This document shows positions 17,180 to 25,711 of a DNA stretch of 64,000 nucleotides, piece after piece. The translations under genes were made by a program, and so were the position numbers. Source of the DNA: Dolichospermum compactum NIES-806 (lineage in GTDB: Bacteria; Cyanobacteriota; Cyanobacteriia; Cyanobacteriales; Nostocaceae); NCBI RefSeq assembly GCF_002368115.1, contig NZ_AP018316.1, positions 4,354,382 through 4,418,381 of the forward strand, read 5' to 3'. The notes under the pieces were generated by a model. The model did not search any database. It was not told where the DNA came from and saw nothing but the letters and a program-made list of their open reading frames with translations. Numbering within the stretch: position 1 is the first letter of the stretch; every line of letters starts with the position of its first letter.

Positions 17180-17677
17180 TTAAATTCTTAAAAACTTACT
17201 AGCTAATTTAATCGCGTCCGTAATGTCTACATCACCATCACCGTCAGCATCTAGAAATTTATTGAGTAATGGATTACCACCAGATTGTAAAAAACTCAAA
17301 ATTAAAGGGACTAAAGTTGGTAATAATTGTTGAATTGTATTTACATCTAAGCTAGTACCCTGGGCGGCAGTTTCCGCTACTTGTGCTTGGATATCTGAAG
17401 AAAATAAGGTATCTACAGCTTGGGAATGGGCTGAAGTGCCGGCAAATTGATTGACTAAATCTTGTACGGCTTCACTGCCGTCAGTAGCTTGTTTTGCCTG
17501 TAAAGATGATTGTACTTGTTTACCGACAACTGATAAAACTGATTGCATGGTGGAAGAGTCTGCACCAACACCATTGCCTAATTGTTTAACTGTGGTGGCA
17601 ATATTTACTAAATTATCCAAACCACCGGGTTGAGTGGAATTACTAACTGCACCAAGAATTTGATCAAATAGCCCCAT
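17180..17677 (-). CDS. DUF937 protein with C-terminal calcium-loop motif
   Basis: 165 residues from ATG 17677 (MGLFDQILGAVSN), the usual DUF937 start (an upstream start would add an unrelated basic tail). The middle (LVNIATTVKQLGNGVGADSS to LLPTLVPLILSFLQSGGNPL) is the family's helical repeat. The C-terminus DADGDGDVDITDAIKLASKF is a dockerin/EF-hand-like DxDxDGxxD loop, so it may bind Ca2+. Function unknown; cyanobacterial genomes often carry one. Confidence 0.85.
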   Translation of the reverse strand: MGLFDQILGAVSNSTQPGGLDNLVNIATTVKQLGNGVGADSSTMQSVLSVVGKQVQSSLQAKQATDGSEAVQDLVNQFAGTSAHSQAVDTLFSSDIQAQVAETAAQGTSLDVNTIQQLLPTLVPLILSFLQSGGNPLLNKFLDADGDGDVDITDAIKLASKFLRI

Positions 17678-18215
17678 TAATTTTTTCCTGTTGTTTTTAA
17701 TATCTCTAATTATCAATGATACAGCAAAATCAAGTCATCAACAGTTAGAAATCAGGAATAAAGTCAAAATTATTATAGTGATGAATGAGCAATTGGTATC
17801 ACTATTTGTCAAAGTTTTGTTTGTAAATTACCGAGTAAGAGACCTTCTTTATGGAGTAATATCGCCTTTTTTGAGGCTGTTTGAAAATAGCTATTGCCTA
17901 CTAATAACCCTCCAGATGTACCTAAAAATGATATTCCCAGGAAAAGACTATACCCCAGGACAACTTTTTTCTGATACTCACGCGGGGGAATAATTTTTGA
18001 AAAGAGCTAAAATGTTTAAACTCAGAGATAAAGTTCATATGGTGACTTAGCATTTCACTTTCCCATGAATTGGGATTAGGTCAAAAATGGAGAATTTAAA
18101 AGTCAGTCAATCAGGCAACACCACACATACACTGAAATATTAGTTTATCAAAAATTGTTGCTTTTTACTTTGCTATCTGAGAAAAACATTATACAGGTAA
18201 TAACTTCTATCCTTC
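17678..18215. other. Spacer without recognisable gene
   Basis: A divergent promoter region between the DUF937 gene (minus) and the GTPase gene (plus). One frame of ~100 codons (17691-17993) is present but lacks similarity, ribosome-binding site and normal composition, so I read nothing in it. Confidence 0.5.
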
Positions 18216-19757
18216 ATGCCTTTGTCTCGTATTGTTACACTAATTGTTGGCCTGATCGTCATTTTGGCGTTAATCCTATGGCTAATTGATTCTCTTTCCC
18301 GGTTGTACTGGCAGTTGTCCTATTCGCCGTTGTTGGGTAATTTACTATTATTACTGCTAGTTTTACTAATTGGTGGTTTGATTGCTGCTTTTGTTTATTA
18401 TGTCTTGGTGCTGCGGCAGGGGGAGGAAAAATCCCGTCGTCAACGTCAAAGGGTGACTTCTGCCCAAATTCCGGCGGCTAAATCGGATGCGGCTTCTTCT
18501 ACTTTGCAAGCGGTACGTCAACAGGTAGCCCAAATTCAAGATGAGGTGACACGCCAAGCTTTACTGAGTCGGACTAAGGAAATTGAGGCGAATTTAGCGA
18601 GAGGGGAAATTCAGGTTGTTGTTTTTGGTACTGGTAGTGCTGGGAAAACTTCCCTGGTAAATGCGATTATGGGGCGGATAGTTGGTGAGGTGAATGCGCC
18701 AATGGGGACGACTCAGGTGGGTGAAACCTATTGTTTACGCTTAAAGGGTTTGGAACGGAAGATATTAATTACTGATACTCCAGGGATTTTAGAACCGGGG
18801 GTGGCGGGTACGGAACGGGAACAATTGGCTAGGGCTTTGGCGACGGAAGCGGATTTACTGTTATTTGTGGTAGATAATGATTTACGCCGTTCTGAATATG
18901 AACCATTGCGGGGTTTGGCGGAAATTGGCAAGCGATCGCTTTTAGTTCTGAATAAAACAGATTTATACACTGAAACTGACATAGAATCAATCTTGGCGAG
19001 ATTACGGGAGCGGGTACGGGGTTTTATTGCTACTAATGATGTGGTGGCGATCGCTGCCAATCCCCAAATAGCCCAATTAGAAACCGGCGAAACCTTTCAA
19101 CCTGAAGCGGATATTATCCCCTTATTACGGCGTATGGCTGCGATTTTACGCGCTGAAGGTGAAGATTTAGTGGCAGATAATATTCTCTTACAGTCTTTAC
19201 GCTTAGGAGAAGAAGCCCGTAAACTGATAGATTCTCAGCGTCGTCGGCAAGCTGATAAAATTGTTGAGCGGTATCAATGGATTGGAGCAGGTGTGGTTTC
19301 TGTCACCCCATTGCCAATGGTAGATTTACTCGCAACCGCCGCTGTTAATGCCCAAATGGTAGTAGAAATTGGTAGGCTTTATGGTTGTGATTTAAACATG
19401 GAACGGGGCAAAGAATTAGCGCTATCTTTAGGAAAAACTATTGCCGGTTTAGGGATCGTTAAAGGGGCTATTGAATTATTATCAACGGCTTTGCAACTCA
19501 ATGTGGCTACTTTTATTGTGGGTAGGGCAATTCAAGGGGTGACAGCGGCATATTTAACCCGAATTGCGGGGAAAAGTTTTATTGAATATTTTCGTCATGA
19601 TCAAGATTGGGGTGATGGGGGCATGACAGAGGTAGTACAACAACAGTTTCAGATTAATCGCCGGGATGAATTTATCAAAGTTTTTGTGCAAGAAGCGATC
19701 GCTAAAGTCGTCAAACCATTAACTGATACCTTTGCAGAAAAAGAAGATTATAAATAA
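18216..19757 (+). CDS. Membrane-associated Era-like GTPase with DUF697
   Basis: 513 residues. Two N-terminal membrane helices (IVTLIVGLIVILALILWLI; LLLLLLVLLIGGLIAAFVYY), then the G domain: G1 GTGSAGKT (138-145), G3 DTPG (187-190), G4 NKTD (246-249). The C-terminal DUF697 region (VSVTPLPMVDLLATAAVNAQ, then MVVEIGRLYG) adds hydrophobic helices. This is a common cyanobacterial architecture and may act in membrane or envelope maintenance; no specific role is known. The start ATG has two close hydrophobic segments, as expected. Confidence 0.9.
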   Translation: MPLSRIVTLIVGLIVILALILWLIDSLSRLYWQLSYSPLLGNLLLLLLVLLIGGLIAAFVYYVLVLRQGEEKSRRQRQRVTSAQIPAAKSDAASSTLQAVRQQVAQIQDEVTRQALLSRTKEIEANLARGEIQVVVFGTGSAGKTSLVNAIMGRIVGEVNAPMGTTQVGETYCLRLKGLERKILITDTPGILEPGVAGTEREQLARALATEADLLLFVVDNDLRRSEYEPLRGLAEIGKRSLLVLNKTDLYTETDIESILARLRERVRGFIATNDVVAIAANPQIAQLETGETFQPEADIIPLLRRMAAILRAEGEDLVADNILLQSLRLGEEARKLIDSQRRRQADKIVERYQWIGAGVVSVTPLPMVDLLATAAVNAQMVVEIGRLYGCDLNMERGKELALSLGKTIAGLGIVKGAIELLSTALQLNVATFIVGRAIQGVTAAYLTRIAGKSFIEYFRHDQDWGDGGMTEVVQQQFQINRRDEFIKVFVQEAIAKVVKPLTDTFAEKEDYK

Positions 19758-20228
19758 AAACACTGAAATAATTATTGAATATTTCACATACTGAATTATT
19801 GTCTATAATTCCGGAAATCCGCCGGTGCTTCAGATTCGAGACTATGCTTCGCTATCTAAAATTTCCAGAACTTTGTATAAAACTTATCCTTTGAGTTATT
19901 CAGAAATCTGAAATTACTGATTGTGACACTAACAGTTTAATAATGGTGTATTATGCCGTCTATTTAAGCGTACCCATGGGTGCAAGGGCTTTACACACCC
20001 TACGGATCTGTTTACAAATCAAATATGATGACTACAGAAGATAGTCTTACTACTTTTTCAAGGATTTTATTTACGTATAATTACTTAATTATATCTTTAG
20101 GTTTGACTAAAATTTCAGTAAAATAACTATGGCTTATTTAGCCTGAACTAAGGAGAATATTTACAAGCTTAAAAATAATATACACAACGCCATTATTTGC
20201 ATACAGGAATTAATACAAAGGAATTAAT
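19758..20228. other. Spacer upstream of sigF
   Basis: AT-rich, 470 bp, no coding signal. A short segment at about 19970-20020 (GTACCC..GGGTGC, ACACCCTACGGATCTG) resembles cyanobacterial intergenic repeats. The sigF promoter must lie here, but no -35/-10 pair is convincing. Confidence 0.4.
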
Positions 20229-21014
20229 ATGAAATTCAATGAGTCCTCTGCTCGTTCTGATGGTATTGATCTCTTATCCCTCTACTACACAAACCCCTCT
20301 ATTCAACTTCGTAATCAGCTTGTTGAATTACATCAAGGATTAGTGCGAAAAATTGCCTATAAATTTAGCCAGAGTTGTTATGAATCTTATGAAGATCTAG
20401 AACAAATTGGATATTTTGGTTTAATTAGAGCAATTGAACGTTTTGATCCTGATCAGGGATATGCTTTGAGTTCCTTTGCTGTACCGTATATTCGCGGTGA
20501 GATTCTTCACTTTTTGCGTGATAACTCTACCTTATTAAAAATTCCCCGTCGTTGTCAAGAAGTTTACAGTCAAGGACAAAAAATTCGTAAGGAATTAGCC
20601 ATATCTTTAAATCATCCTCCCAAAGAAATTGAAGTTGCTAACAAGCTACATATATCTTTAGAAGAGTGGCAAGCAACCAAATTAGCAGTTCAAAATCGCA
20701 TTCCTTTGAGTTTAGATAATACAGCATCTAATTATGTAAATTCCCCAGTCACCTGGGCTGATTTGCTTCCCTGTCACCATAGCATCGCACTTCAGCAACG
20801 GCAAGAAGAAAAAGAGCAGCTAGAAGGAGCAATAAGTATGCTAGATGATAAACCCAGAATGGCAGTGGAGTTAGTGTTTGTTAAACAATTAACTCGCAAG
20901 GATGCTGCTAAGAAGATTGGGGCTACACCAATGACAGTAACACGATATCTGCAAAAAGGGTTACAACAGTTGATTACTTATTTACAACCAACCTCCATTG
21001 CGACTGGATCTTAA
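20229..21014 (+). CDS. sigF: Group 3 RNA polymerase sigma factor, SigF type
   Basis: 261 residues. Region 2 (LVRKIAYKFSQSCYESYEDL, EQIGYFGLIRAIERFDPDQG, FAVPYIRGEILHFLRD) and region 4 (LTRKDAAKKIGATPMTVTRY) match the SigB/F/G group and the SigF of filamentous cyanobacteria. SigF in this phylum directs pili, motility or stress genes (hormogonia in Nostoc). No anti-sigma factor gene is adjacent. The ATG follows AAAGGAATTAAT, giving a reasonable ribosome-binding site. Confidence 0.9.
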   Translation: MKFNESSARSDGIDLLSLYYTNPSIQLRNQLVELHQGLVRKIAYKFSQSCYESYEDLEQIGYFGLIRAIERFDPDQGYALSSFAVPYIRGEILHFLRDNSTLLKIPRRCQEVYSQGQKIRKELAISLNHPPKEIEVANKLHISLEEWQATKLAVQNRIPLSLDNTASNYVNSPVTWADLLPCHHSIALQQRQEEKEQLEGAISMLDDKPRMAVELVFVKQLTRKDAAKKIGATPMTVTRYLQKGLQQLITYLQPTSIATGS

Positions 21015-21098
21015 AATATTGGCAAAAATACGGAGATTTGTGGTTTTTGGCATTTTGGCATTTTTTCTATCTGTTGCATTGCTATTCTGGGTACGCGA

Positions 21099-21250
21099 AT
21101 GTCTTTGTGCGATAATTCCGACTTGCAGAATCCCTCGGTCTATAGCCGGGGGTCTTTTTTACCTATTCAATTAGACAGAAATGAATTAATTTTAAACGTT
21201 CCTACTGATAAAGATAACTATATCAAAATAAAGTTAAATCCCACATTCCG
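21099..21250 (+). pseudogene. Possible coding remnant ending at a TTCCGCAC-type end
   Basis: A frame reads LPIQLDRNELILNVPTDKDN YIKIKLN and then runs into CCCACATTCCGCACTTCATT at 21248, a terminal repeat like those of the 6-bp-duplication MITEs. The protein-like part is not identified. A matching right end flanked by the same six bases was not found nearby, so this is either a solo end or the left end of a partly deleted element. Confidence 0.35.
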
Positions 21251-21546
21251 CACTTCATTGTGTAGTACAGGCACGAGTGTAATAAGTAGCAGAAACAGTT
21301 TAATCACCAAATATCGGACATAGAAATTACCGAAAAATGCTTGTCAAAAATATTATTTATTATGTTAAGTTGTGGGGAGAATAACTGATTGAAAAATTCA
21401 AATTAAACTGTCTTCCTGGCTTTTTAAACACAATAAAAAAGCTAGAATTTTTGCGTGCATAATTTATTTTTTGATAGTTACCTAATTTTTAAAAACTATA
21501 GTTTTTAATTACCTGCGAATGTAGTTTTTGTATACTACTTATTGAA

Positions 21547-21720
21547 CCTACCTTCCGCACCCTAAACTGTCACACAAGGAAAATTGGTCGTTTGGAGATT
21601 TGGTTTTAGCGAACTGCTTGCAGCAGCGCTTCGCTATCGCCTACCAATATTTCTTTTCAACGTAATGGGGATAAAAATCAGAAAAAACCGATTGTGACAC
21701 CGGGGGGTGCGGAATGTGGG
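21547..21720. mobile_element. MITE, TTCCGCAC family, third copy
   Basis: CCTACCTTCCGCACC at the left and the complement of GGTGCGGAATGTGGG at the right, flanked by ATTGAA at 21541-21546 and 21721-21726. 174 bp, almost identical to 14528-14718, with the same internal GCGAACTGCTTGCAGC palindrome. The following frame (EVRDEQVLGAVSALSMLSPV, to a stop at 21858) may be the 3' remainder of an interrupted gene that I do not recognise. The rest of the spacer up to 22050 shows nothing more. Confidence 0.88.
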
Positions 21721-22050
21721 ATTGAAGTGCGTGATGAGCAGGTGTTAGGGGCTGTTTCTGCCTTATCAATGCTGTCACCTGTGGATCAAGTCGTTAAACA
21801 TCAATTTAACGACTTCTCAACTCCTGAAAATGCACGGTTGGAAACTAAACATAATTAGATATGATTAAGTATATATAAGTATATATTTTATGCACGGTTT
21901 AAAAGTTAGTGGTAAATCACCAATTTTTTTTTGAATGGGTGATATAGTTGATTAGAAACTGAAAAAGCCACTAAAAGGATAAGATACACCTATCCGTATA
22001 TTTATTTTCATGGCTTTTTATGGCTTAAAGATTTTCATGAGGTAGCGAAA

Positions 22051-22515
22051 ATGACTCCGTTGACAAAAACAGTGGTAATATCTCAACTATCGGCTACACA
22101 AAGCTTGCAGGGAGTTTCTCTTGTTTATCAACCATTAGCTACACAAAGCTTGCAGGGAGTTTCTCATATTCAGTTTCAACAAAAATCTTTTGGACTCTTA
22201 AATTCTTTTGGACTCTCTAAGATTCAAGAATTAATACAAAATTTGTCTAATCTTGAGGGTGTAGAAAGTGTTAAAGCTGTATTGAAAAATGTCCATTCAG
22301 TCGTTTTTCAAATTAAATTATCTACTTTATCTGAACAAGAAACTCCTGATGATTTTGAATATGAAATTGAAGTGAATGATTCAGAGCAGATTTGGAAAGA
22401 AGCTCAAGATTTAGTTCTGAAAACCTGCTGTCATTTAAGAGATATTACTGGGGAAAAATGGTATTTCTTCACGCAAATAGTAGAAGATTTTACTAATCCA
22501 TTACTTGATTCATAA
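22051..22515 (+). CDS. Hypothetical protein with duplicated N-terminal motif
   Basis: 154 residues, not recognised. The N-terminus contains ATQSLQGVS twice, encoded by two identical 28-bp copies 45 bp apart (22093-22120 and 22138-22165), so the frame is kept. The C-terminal part (FEYEIEVNDSEQIWKEAQDL, HLRDITGEKWYFFTQIVED) is acidic and looks globular. It is 24 bp upstream of a HEPN-like gene on the same strand, so the two probably form an operon; a toxin-antitoxin-like pair is possible but unproven. Confidence 0.65.
   Translation: MTPLTKTVVISQLSATQSLQGVSLVYQPLATQSLQGVSHIQFQQKSFGLLNSFGLSKIQELIQNLSNLEGVESVKAVLKNVHSVVFQIKLSTLSEQETPDDFEYEIEVNDSEQIWKEAQDLVLKTCCHLRDITGEKWYFFTQIVEDFTNPLLDS
22093..22165. 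repeat. Two identical 28-bp direct repeats inside a gene
   Basis: GCTACACAAAGCTTGCAGGG.. occurs at 22093-22120 and again at 22138-22165; the 45-bp period equals 15 codons, keeping the frame open. It explains the repeated ATQSLQGVS in the product. Confidence 0.9.
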
Positions 22516-22539
22516 AAGGGTCAAGCATCTACTATAAAT

Positions 22540-22944
22540 ATGTCAAAATCCCATATTCTTCACATTAAACAGGCAGAATTAAACGAAGATGCCGCTGACA
22601 TTGCAGCCCAATCAGAATGTTATGATTGGGCTGTTACTATGTGTTTTTATGCCGCGCTTCATTATGTAGAAGGTCATGCAATATTTAATAGCAAAGATAT
22701 ATATGCGGAGTATTATAATATTGAATCAAATCAACATAATAGGCGAATAGCCTACGTTCACGACGTAAGTTATGATAAGTATGGTGATATGTTGCGTAGT
22801 GCTGCATACGAAACACTTTATAAAGCAAGTATGAAAGCGCGTTATATGGAAAATATACCGTGTTATTCAAGAAAATATTTTAAATTAAGTTTTAATAGAT
22901 ATTTTCAAGAGCTATCAATTGTAAAAGAGTTAGTGAAAATTTGA
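22540..22944 (+). CDS. HEPN-like protein
   Basis: 134 residues, mostly helical. YDWAVTMCFYAALHYVEGHA, NQHNRRIAYV and YETLYKASMKARY match the pattern of a HEPN-type family in which a WAVxxxFYxALHxV helix is followed by HxxRRxxV and LYxxSxxARY. The canonical RX4-6H ribonuclease motif is not obvious, so activity is uncertain. It follows an unknown gene by 24 bp and lies just before IS605 debris, a typical place for toxin-antitoxin or defence genes. Function not established. Confidence 0.7.
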   Translation: MSKSHILHIKQAELNEDAADIAAQSECYDWAVTMCFYAALHYVEGHAIFNSKDIYAEYYNIESNQHNRRIAYVHDVSYDKYGDMLRSAAYETLYKASMKARYMENIPCYSRKYFKLSFNRYFQELSIVKELVKI

Positions 22945-23001
22945 ATTTTTTAACCTTAAATCTAACTTTTACTAACTAACCACCCGATCTGATTACACAG
23001 C

Positions 23002-23218
23002 TTACCCGCTTTGGTGAAGCGCCCGTTTAGAGTCGTGGCAATGCCCTATCCCGACTTTATTTATATTTTTGGCGGCGTTCTCGTCTCGGTCTTGTTCAGT
23101 CCCACAATTCAAGCACTTAAGCGACCGAATTTTTAAGTCAAGTTTCCCCCACTTGTAGCCACATTCAGAGCAAATTTGGCTAGTTGGTTCCCATCTACTA
23201 ATAAGTTTTCTTTTTAAA
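23002..23218 (-). pseudogene. TnpB C-terminal fragment
   Basis: The minus-strand frame reads LKRKLISRWEPTSQICSECG, KCLNCGTEQDRDENAAKNI and ends at 23002. This is the C-terminal zinc ribbon (CxxC..CxxC) and the RuvC-III Asp region (DRDENAAKNI) of the RNA-guided nuclease TnpB. Everything upstream is missing. Confidence 0.85.
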
Positions 23219-23458
23219 CTTGAGTTTAACGGTGAAGGGAATCACGTCCATGCACTGATTGAATATCCTCCTAAATTATCCGTTTCTCAAATAGTAAATG
23301 CCCTAAAAGGGGTATCCAGCCGCAGATATGGACAAGCCGGATATAAAAAACCCCACGAAGAATCTCTATGGAGTCCCAGCTATTTTGCCGTTTCAGTCGG
23401 GGGTGCGCCACTAGAAATATTAAAAGAGTATATTAAGAATCAAGAAAAGTCGTCCTAG
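23219..23458 (+). pseudogene. IS200/IS605 TnpA C-terminal fragment
   Basis: LEFNGEGNHVHALIEYPPKL to SPSYFAVSVGGAPLEILKEY then IKNQEKSS and a stop. It contains the HUH motif (HVH), while the region around the usual catalytic tyrosine position is present as GGAPLEILKEYIKNQ. The N-terminal ~60 residues are gone. Its first 135 bp are identical to 10140-10274. Confidence 0.85.
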
Positions 23459-23668
23459 AAGGACGGGGCTTGTTTCCCGTCTTTTCGGTCAAAACAATCA
23501 TGACCCCTAGCACCACCCACAACCATTTTCTGATCATGATTTAACTCCAACTATAGGAAATTAAATATTAAAACTACACCAAGTTTGACAGCTTGTCTTT
23601 TGACATTGACATCATGGTAAGAGATGTAAAAGGTATACTTTCCCAATTACCAATTGCGAATTGCCATC

Positions 23669-24901
23669 ATGAATATGCTAGATTTATTACTCATCACATT
23701 ACTAGGGTTTTTGGGCAGTTTTGGACATTGCTTTGGGATGTGTGGACCCTTAACAGTAGCTTTTTCTCTTTCTCAACAGCAGAAAAATCCGACTTGGCAA
23801 CAGCAATTACAATTTCATACCTTACTCAACTTGGGGCGAATGTTGAGTTACGCTTTAGTTGGTGCTGCTATTGGCGCAATCGGTTCGGTATTAGTAGAAG
23901 GTGGACAACTGGCAGGAGTCGGTAGTGATTTGCGGCGGTGGATAGCCATAATTACAGGCATAATGCTGATTTGGTTTGGTTTAGGACAGGTCAAACCAGA
24001 TTTTTTACCGCATATTCCCATCCTACACCCTATCTTAAAAGGGAACTTACACAACCGTCTCAGTGCAGCCATGCTCCACTTATCTGCACAAACTCAATGG
24101 TGGACACCGTCACTTTTGGGCATGACTTGGGGATTAATGCCCTGTGGTTTTTTATATGCGGCTCAAATTAAGGCTGCGGCTACAGGAAATTTGTGGCAAG
24201 CAACAGCGACAATGTTAGCTTTTGGGATTGGCACGCTCCCTATCATGCTAGGCGTAAGTGTTTCTACGGCTTTAATGAGTAAAGATCGCCGCAGTCAATT
24301 ATTTCGCTTGGGTGGGTGGGTAACTCTGATAATTGGCAATATTACCCTTTTGCGGACAGGGGATACGATGACAGACTATAGCGGACACGCTGCCCTAATT
24401 TGTTTAATTCTCTCATTGATTGCCCGTCCTGTGAATAGTTTTTGGTCTGCACCTCTGCGTTACCGTCGAGCTTTGGGAGTTGGGGCTTTTGTTCTGGCTG
24501 GGGTACATACTATTCATCATTTTGAACATTCTCTAGAGTGGAATTTCAACGCTTTTTGGTTTTTAAAGTTAAAATTTCAATGGGGGATGAGTGCAGGGGC
24601 TGTGGCATTGGCATTAATGCTCCCAGCTGCTTGTACAAGTTTTGACTTTCTGCAAAAGTCATTAGGTAAACGTTGGCGACAAATTCATCTCTTGAGTGTA
24701 CCAGCTTTGTTATTGAGTGCTATTCATGCGGTGATGATTGGTTCTCATTACTTGGGCGCTTTTAGATTAAGTTGGCAAAACCAGTTAGCAGCCGTGTTGC
24801 TGGGGATAATTATTTTTGGTGTATTATTAGTGCGCTCACGGTATTTTTGGTTATATTTACATCTAGAAAAATTTTATGTTCCTCCCAATAAGTCGCGGTA
24901 A
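23669..24901 (+). CDS. DsbD_2/TauE-SafE-like membrane protein fused to ferric-reductase-like domain
   Basis: About 410 residues, ten or so membrane helices. The N-terminal half has GFLGSFGHCFGMCGPLTVAF, the HCxGMCGP motif of the UreH-like/DsbD_2 group linked to metal or electron transfer across membranes, then MTWGLMPCGFLYAAQIKAAA. The C-terminal half (RRALGVGAFVLAGVHTIHHF, then KRWRQIHLLSVPALLLSAIH) looks like the heme-binding helices of MsrQ/ferric reductase-like proteins, with paired His. A TTG at 23654 could extend it. It overlaps the next gene by 26 bp, so the two are coupled; a role in copper or redox homeostasis is inference. Confidence 0.8.
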   Translation: MNMLDLLLITLLGFLGSFGHCFGMCGPLTVAFSLSQQQKNPTWQQQLQFHTLLNLGRMLSYALVGAAIGAIGSVLVEGGQLAGVGSDLRRWIAIITGIMLIWFGLGQVKPDFLPHIPILHPILKGNLHNRLSAAMLHLSAQTQWWTPSLLGMTWGLMPCGFLYAAQIKAAATGNLWQATATMLAFGIGTLPIMLGVSVSTALMSKDRRSQLFRLGGWVTLIIGNITLLRTGDTMTDYSGHAALICLILSLIARPVNSFWSAPLRYRRALGVGAFVLAGVHTIHHFEHSLEWNFNAFWFLKLKFQWGMSAGAVALALMLPAACTSFDFLQKSLGKRWRQIHLLSVPALLLSAIHAVMIGSHYLGAFRLSWQNQLAAVLLGIIIFGVLLVRSRYFWLYLHLEKFYVPPNKSR

Positions 24902-25508
24902 ATTGACTCGTTCTACTCCATGCAACAGCAAAATCAGGTATCTATTATTATTAATTTTATCTAGTTTGATAGTGACTACAAATACTCAAGTTCTAGCCCA
25001 CACGGTGAAAATATCCGAAGATGTGGGTGGTACTGTCCATTTAGAACCTAATGATAATCCCCGCGCTGGGGAAGTTACTCAAACTTGGTTTGCCCTGACG
25101 CGAAAAGGTGGTAAGGTAATTCCTTTAAAAGATTGTAATTGTCGGTTGGCTATTTATGCTGAACCTCATGTAGCCGGAGAACCAGCATTAATTGAACCTC
25201 GATTAAAATCTATTCAGGCTGAACAGTATGAAGGCATACCAGGGGCAGAAGTTACTTTTCCTAAACCAGGGGCTTATCAGTTGCAATTGAGTGGTAAACC
25301 TGTGACTGAGGGAAGTTTTAAACCTTTTGAGTTAAAGTTTTTTGTGACTGTGGCTACAGGAAAGGCTATAGATATTTCTCAACCTGGGCAAAATGAGAAT
25401 CAGCAAGGAACGACAATTGGGTTAATACAACCTTTGATTTGGTTGGGAATTTTGTTGCTGTCTGGAGGTATTGTAGTTTTCTTGGTACAAATGAAGAAGC
25501 AAAACTAA
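24876..25508 (+). CDS. Exported CopC/YtkA-like protein with C-terminal membrane anchor
   Basis: 210 residues. A signal peptide (YLLLLILSSLIVTTNTQVLA) is followed by HTVKISEDVGGTVHLEPNDN PRAGE, a beta-sandwich of the CopC/YtkA kind with a His right after the cleavage site (a common copper ligand), a CNC motif (LKDCNCRLAIYAEPH), and a C-terminal helix (LIWLGILLLSGGIVVFLVQM) with basic end. It would sit outside the membrane, anchored by its tail. The overlap with the upstream fusion gene suggests joint action, perhaps in metal delivery. Confidence 0.75.
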   Translation: MFLPISRGKLTRSTPCNSKIRYLLLLILSSLIVTTNTQVLAHTVKISEDVGGTVHLEPNDNPRAGEVTQTWFALTRKGGKVIPLKDCNCRLAIYAEPHVAGEPALIEPRLKSIQAEQYEGIPGAEVTFPKPGAYQLQLSGKPVTEGSFKPFELKFFVTVATGKAIDISQPGQNENQQGTTIGLIQPLIWLGILLLSGGIVVFLVQMKKQN

Positions 25509-25711
25509 ATTATAATTCTTCCCAAAACTTGTTAGTTAATACAGCATCTACATTTGACGGTATCCTCAACCCAGAGATAAAAATCTTCTTCGTATAAGTT
25601 TTTGACTGATGTTTGGCGCATAATATTTATTTGCTGTTTATTCCTATTTTACCGGATATGGAAAGGGAAAAGGAGAAAATTACTCTCCATTCCCCCTCAA
25701 TCAGTAGTTAG

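Larger units (their letters stand above)
22975..23490. mobile_element. Internally deleted IS605-type element
   Basis: Two transposase 3' ends point outward from a junction at about 23219: a tnpB end on the minus strand and a tnpA end on the plus strand. Downstream of tnpA, GACGGG..CCCGTC (23463-23482) forms the kind of subterminal hairpin used by IS200/IS605 right ends. Both 5' ends and the middle are lost, so the element is not autonomous but may still have both ends. Confidence 0.75.

Noticed and set aside
17691..17993. Possible 100-residue gene in the spacer after the DUF937 gene
   Set aside because: No ribosome-binding site, no recognisable motif, composition of noncoding DNA.
21859..22050. 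Possible riboswitch or sRNA near ATGCACGGTT repeats
   Set aside because: TGCACGGTT occurs twice (21831 and 21891) but no conserved riboswitch core can be drawn.
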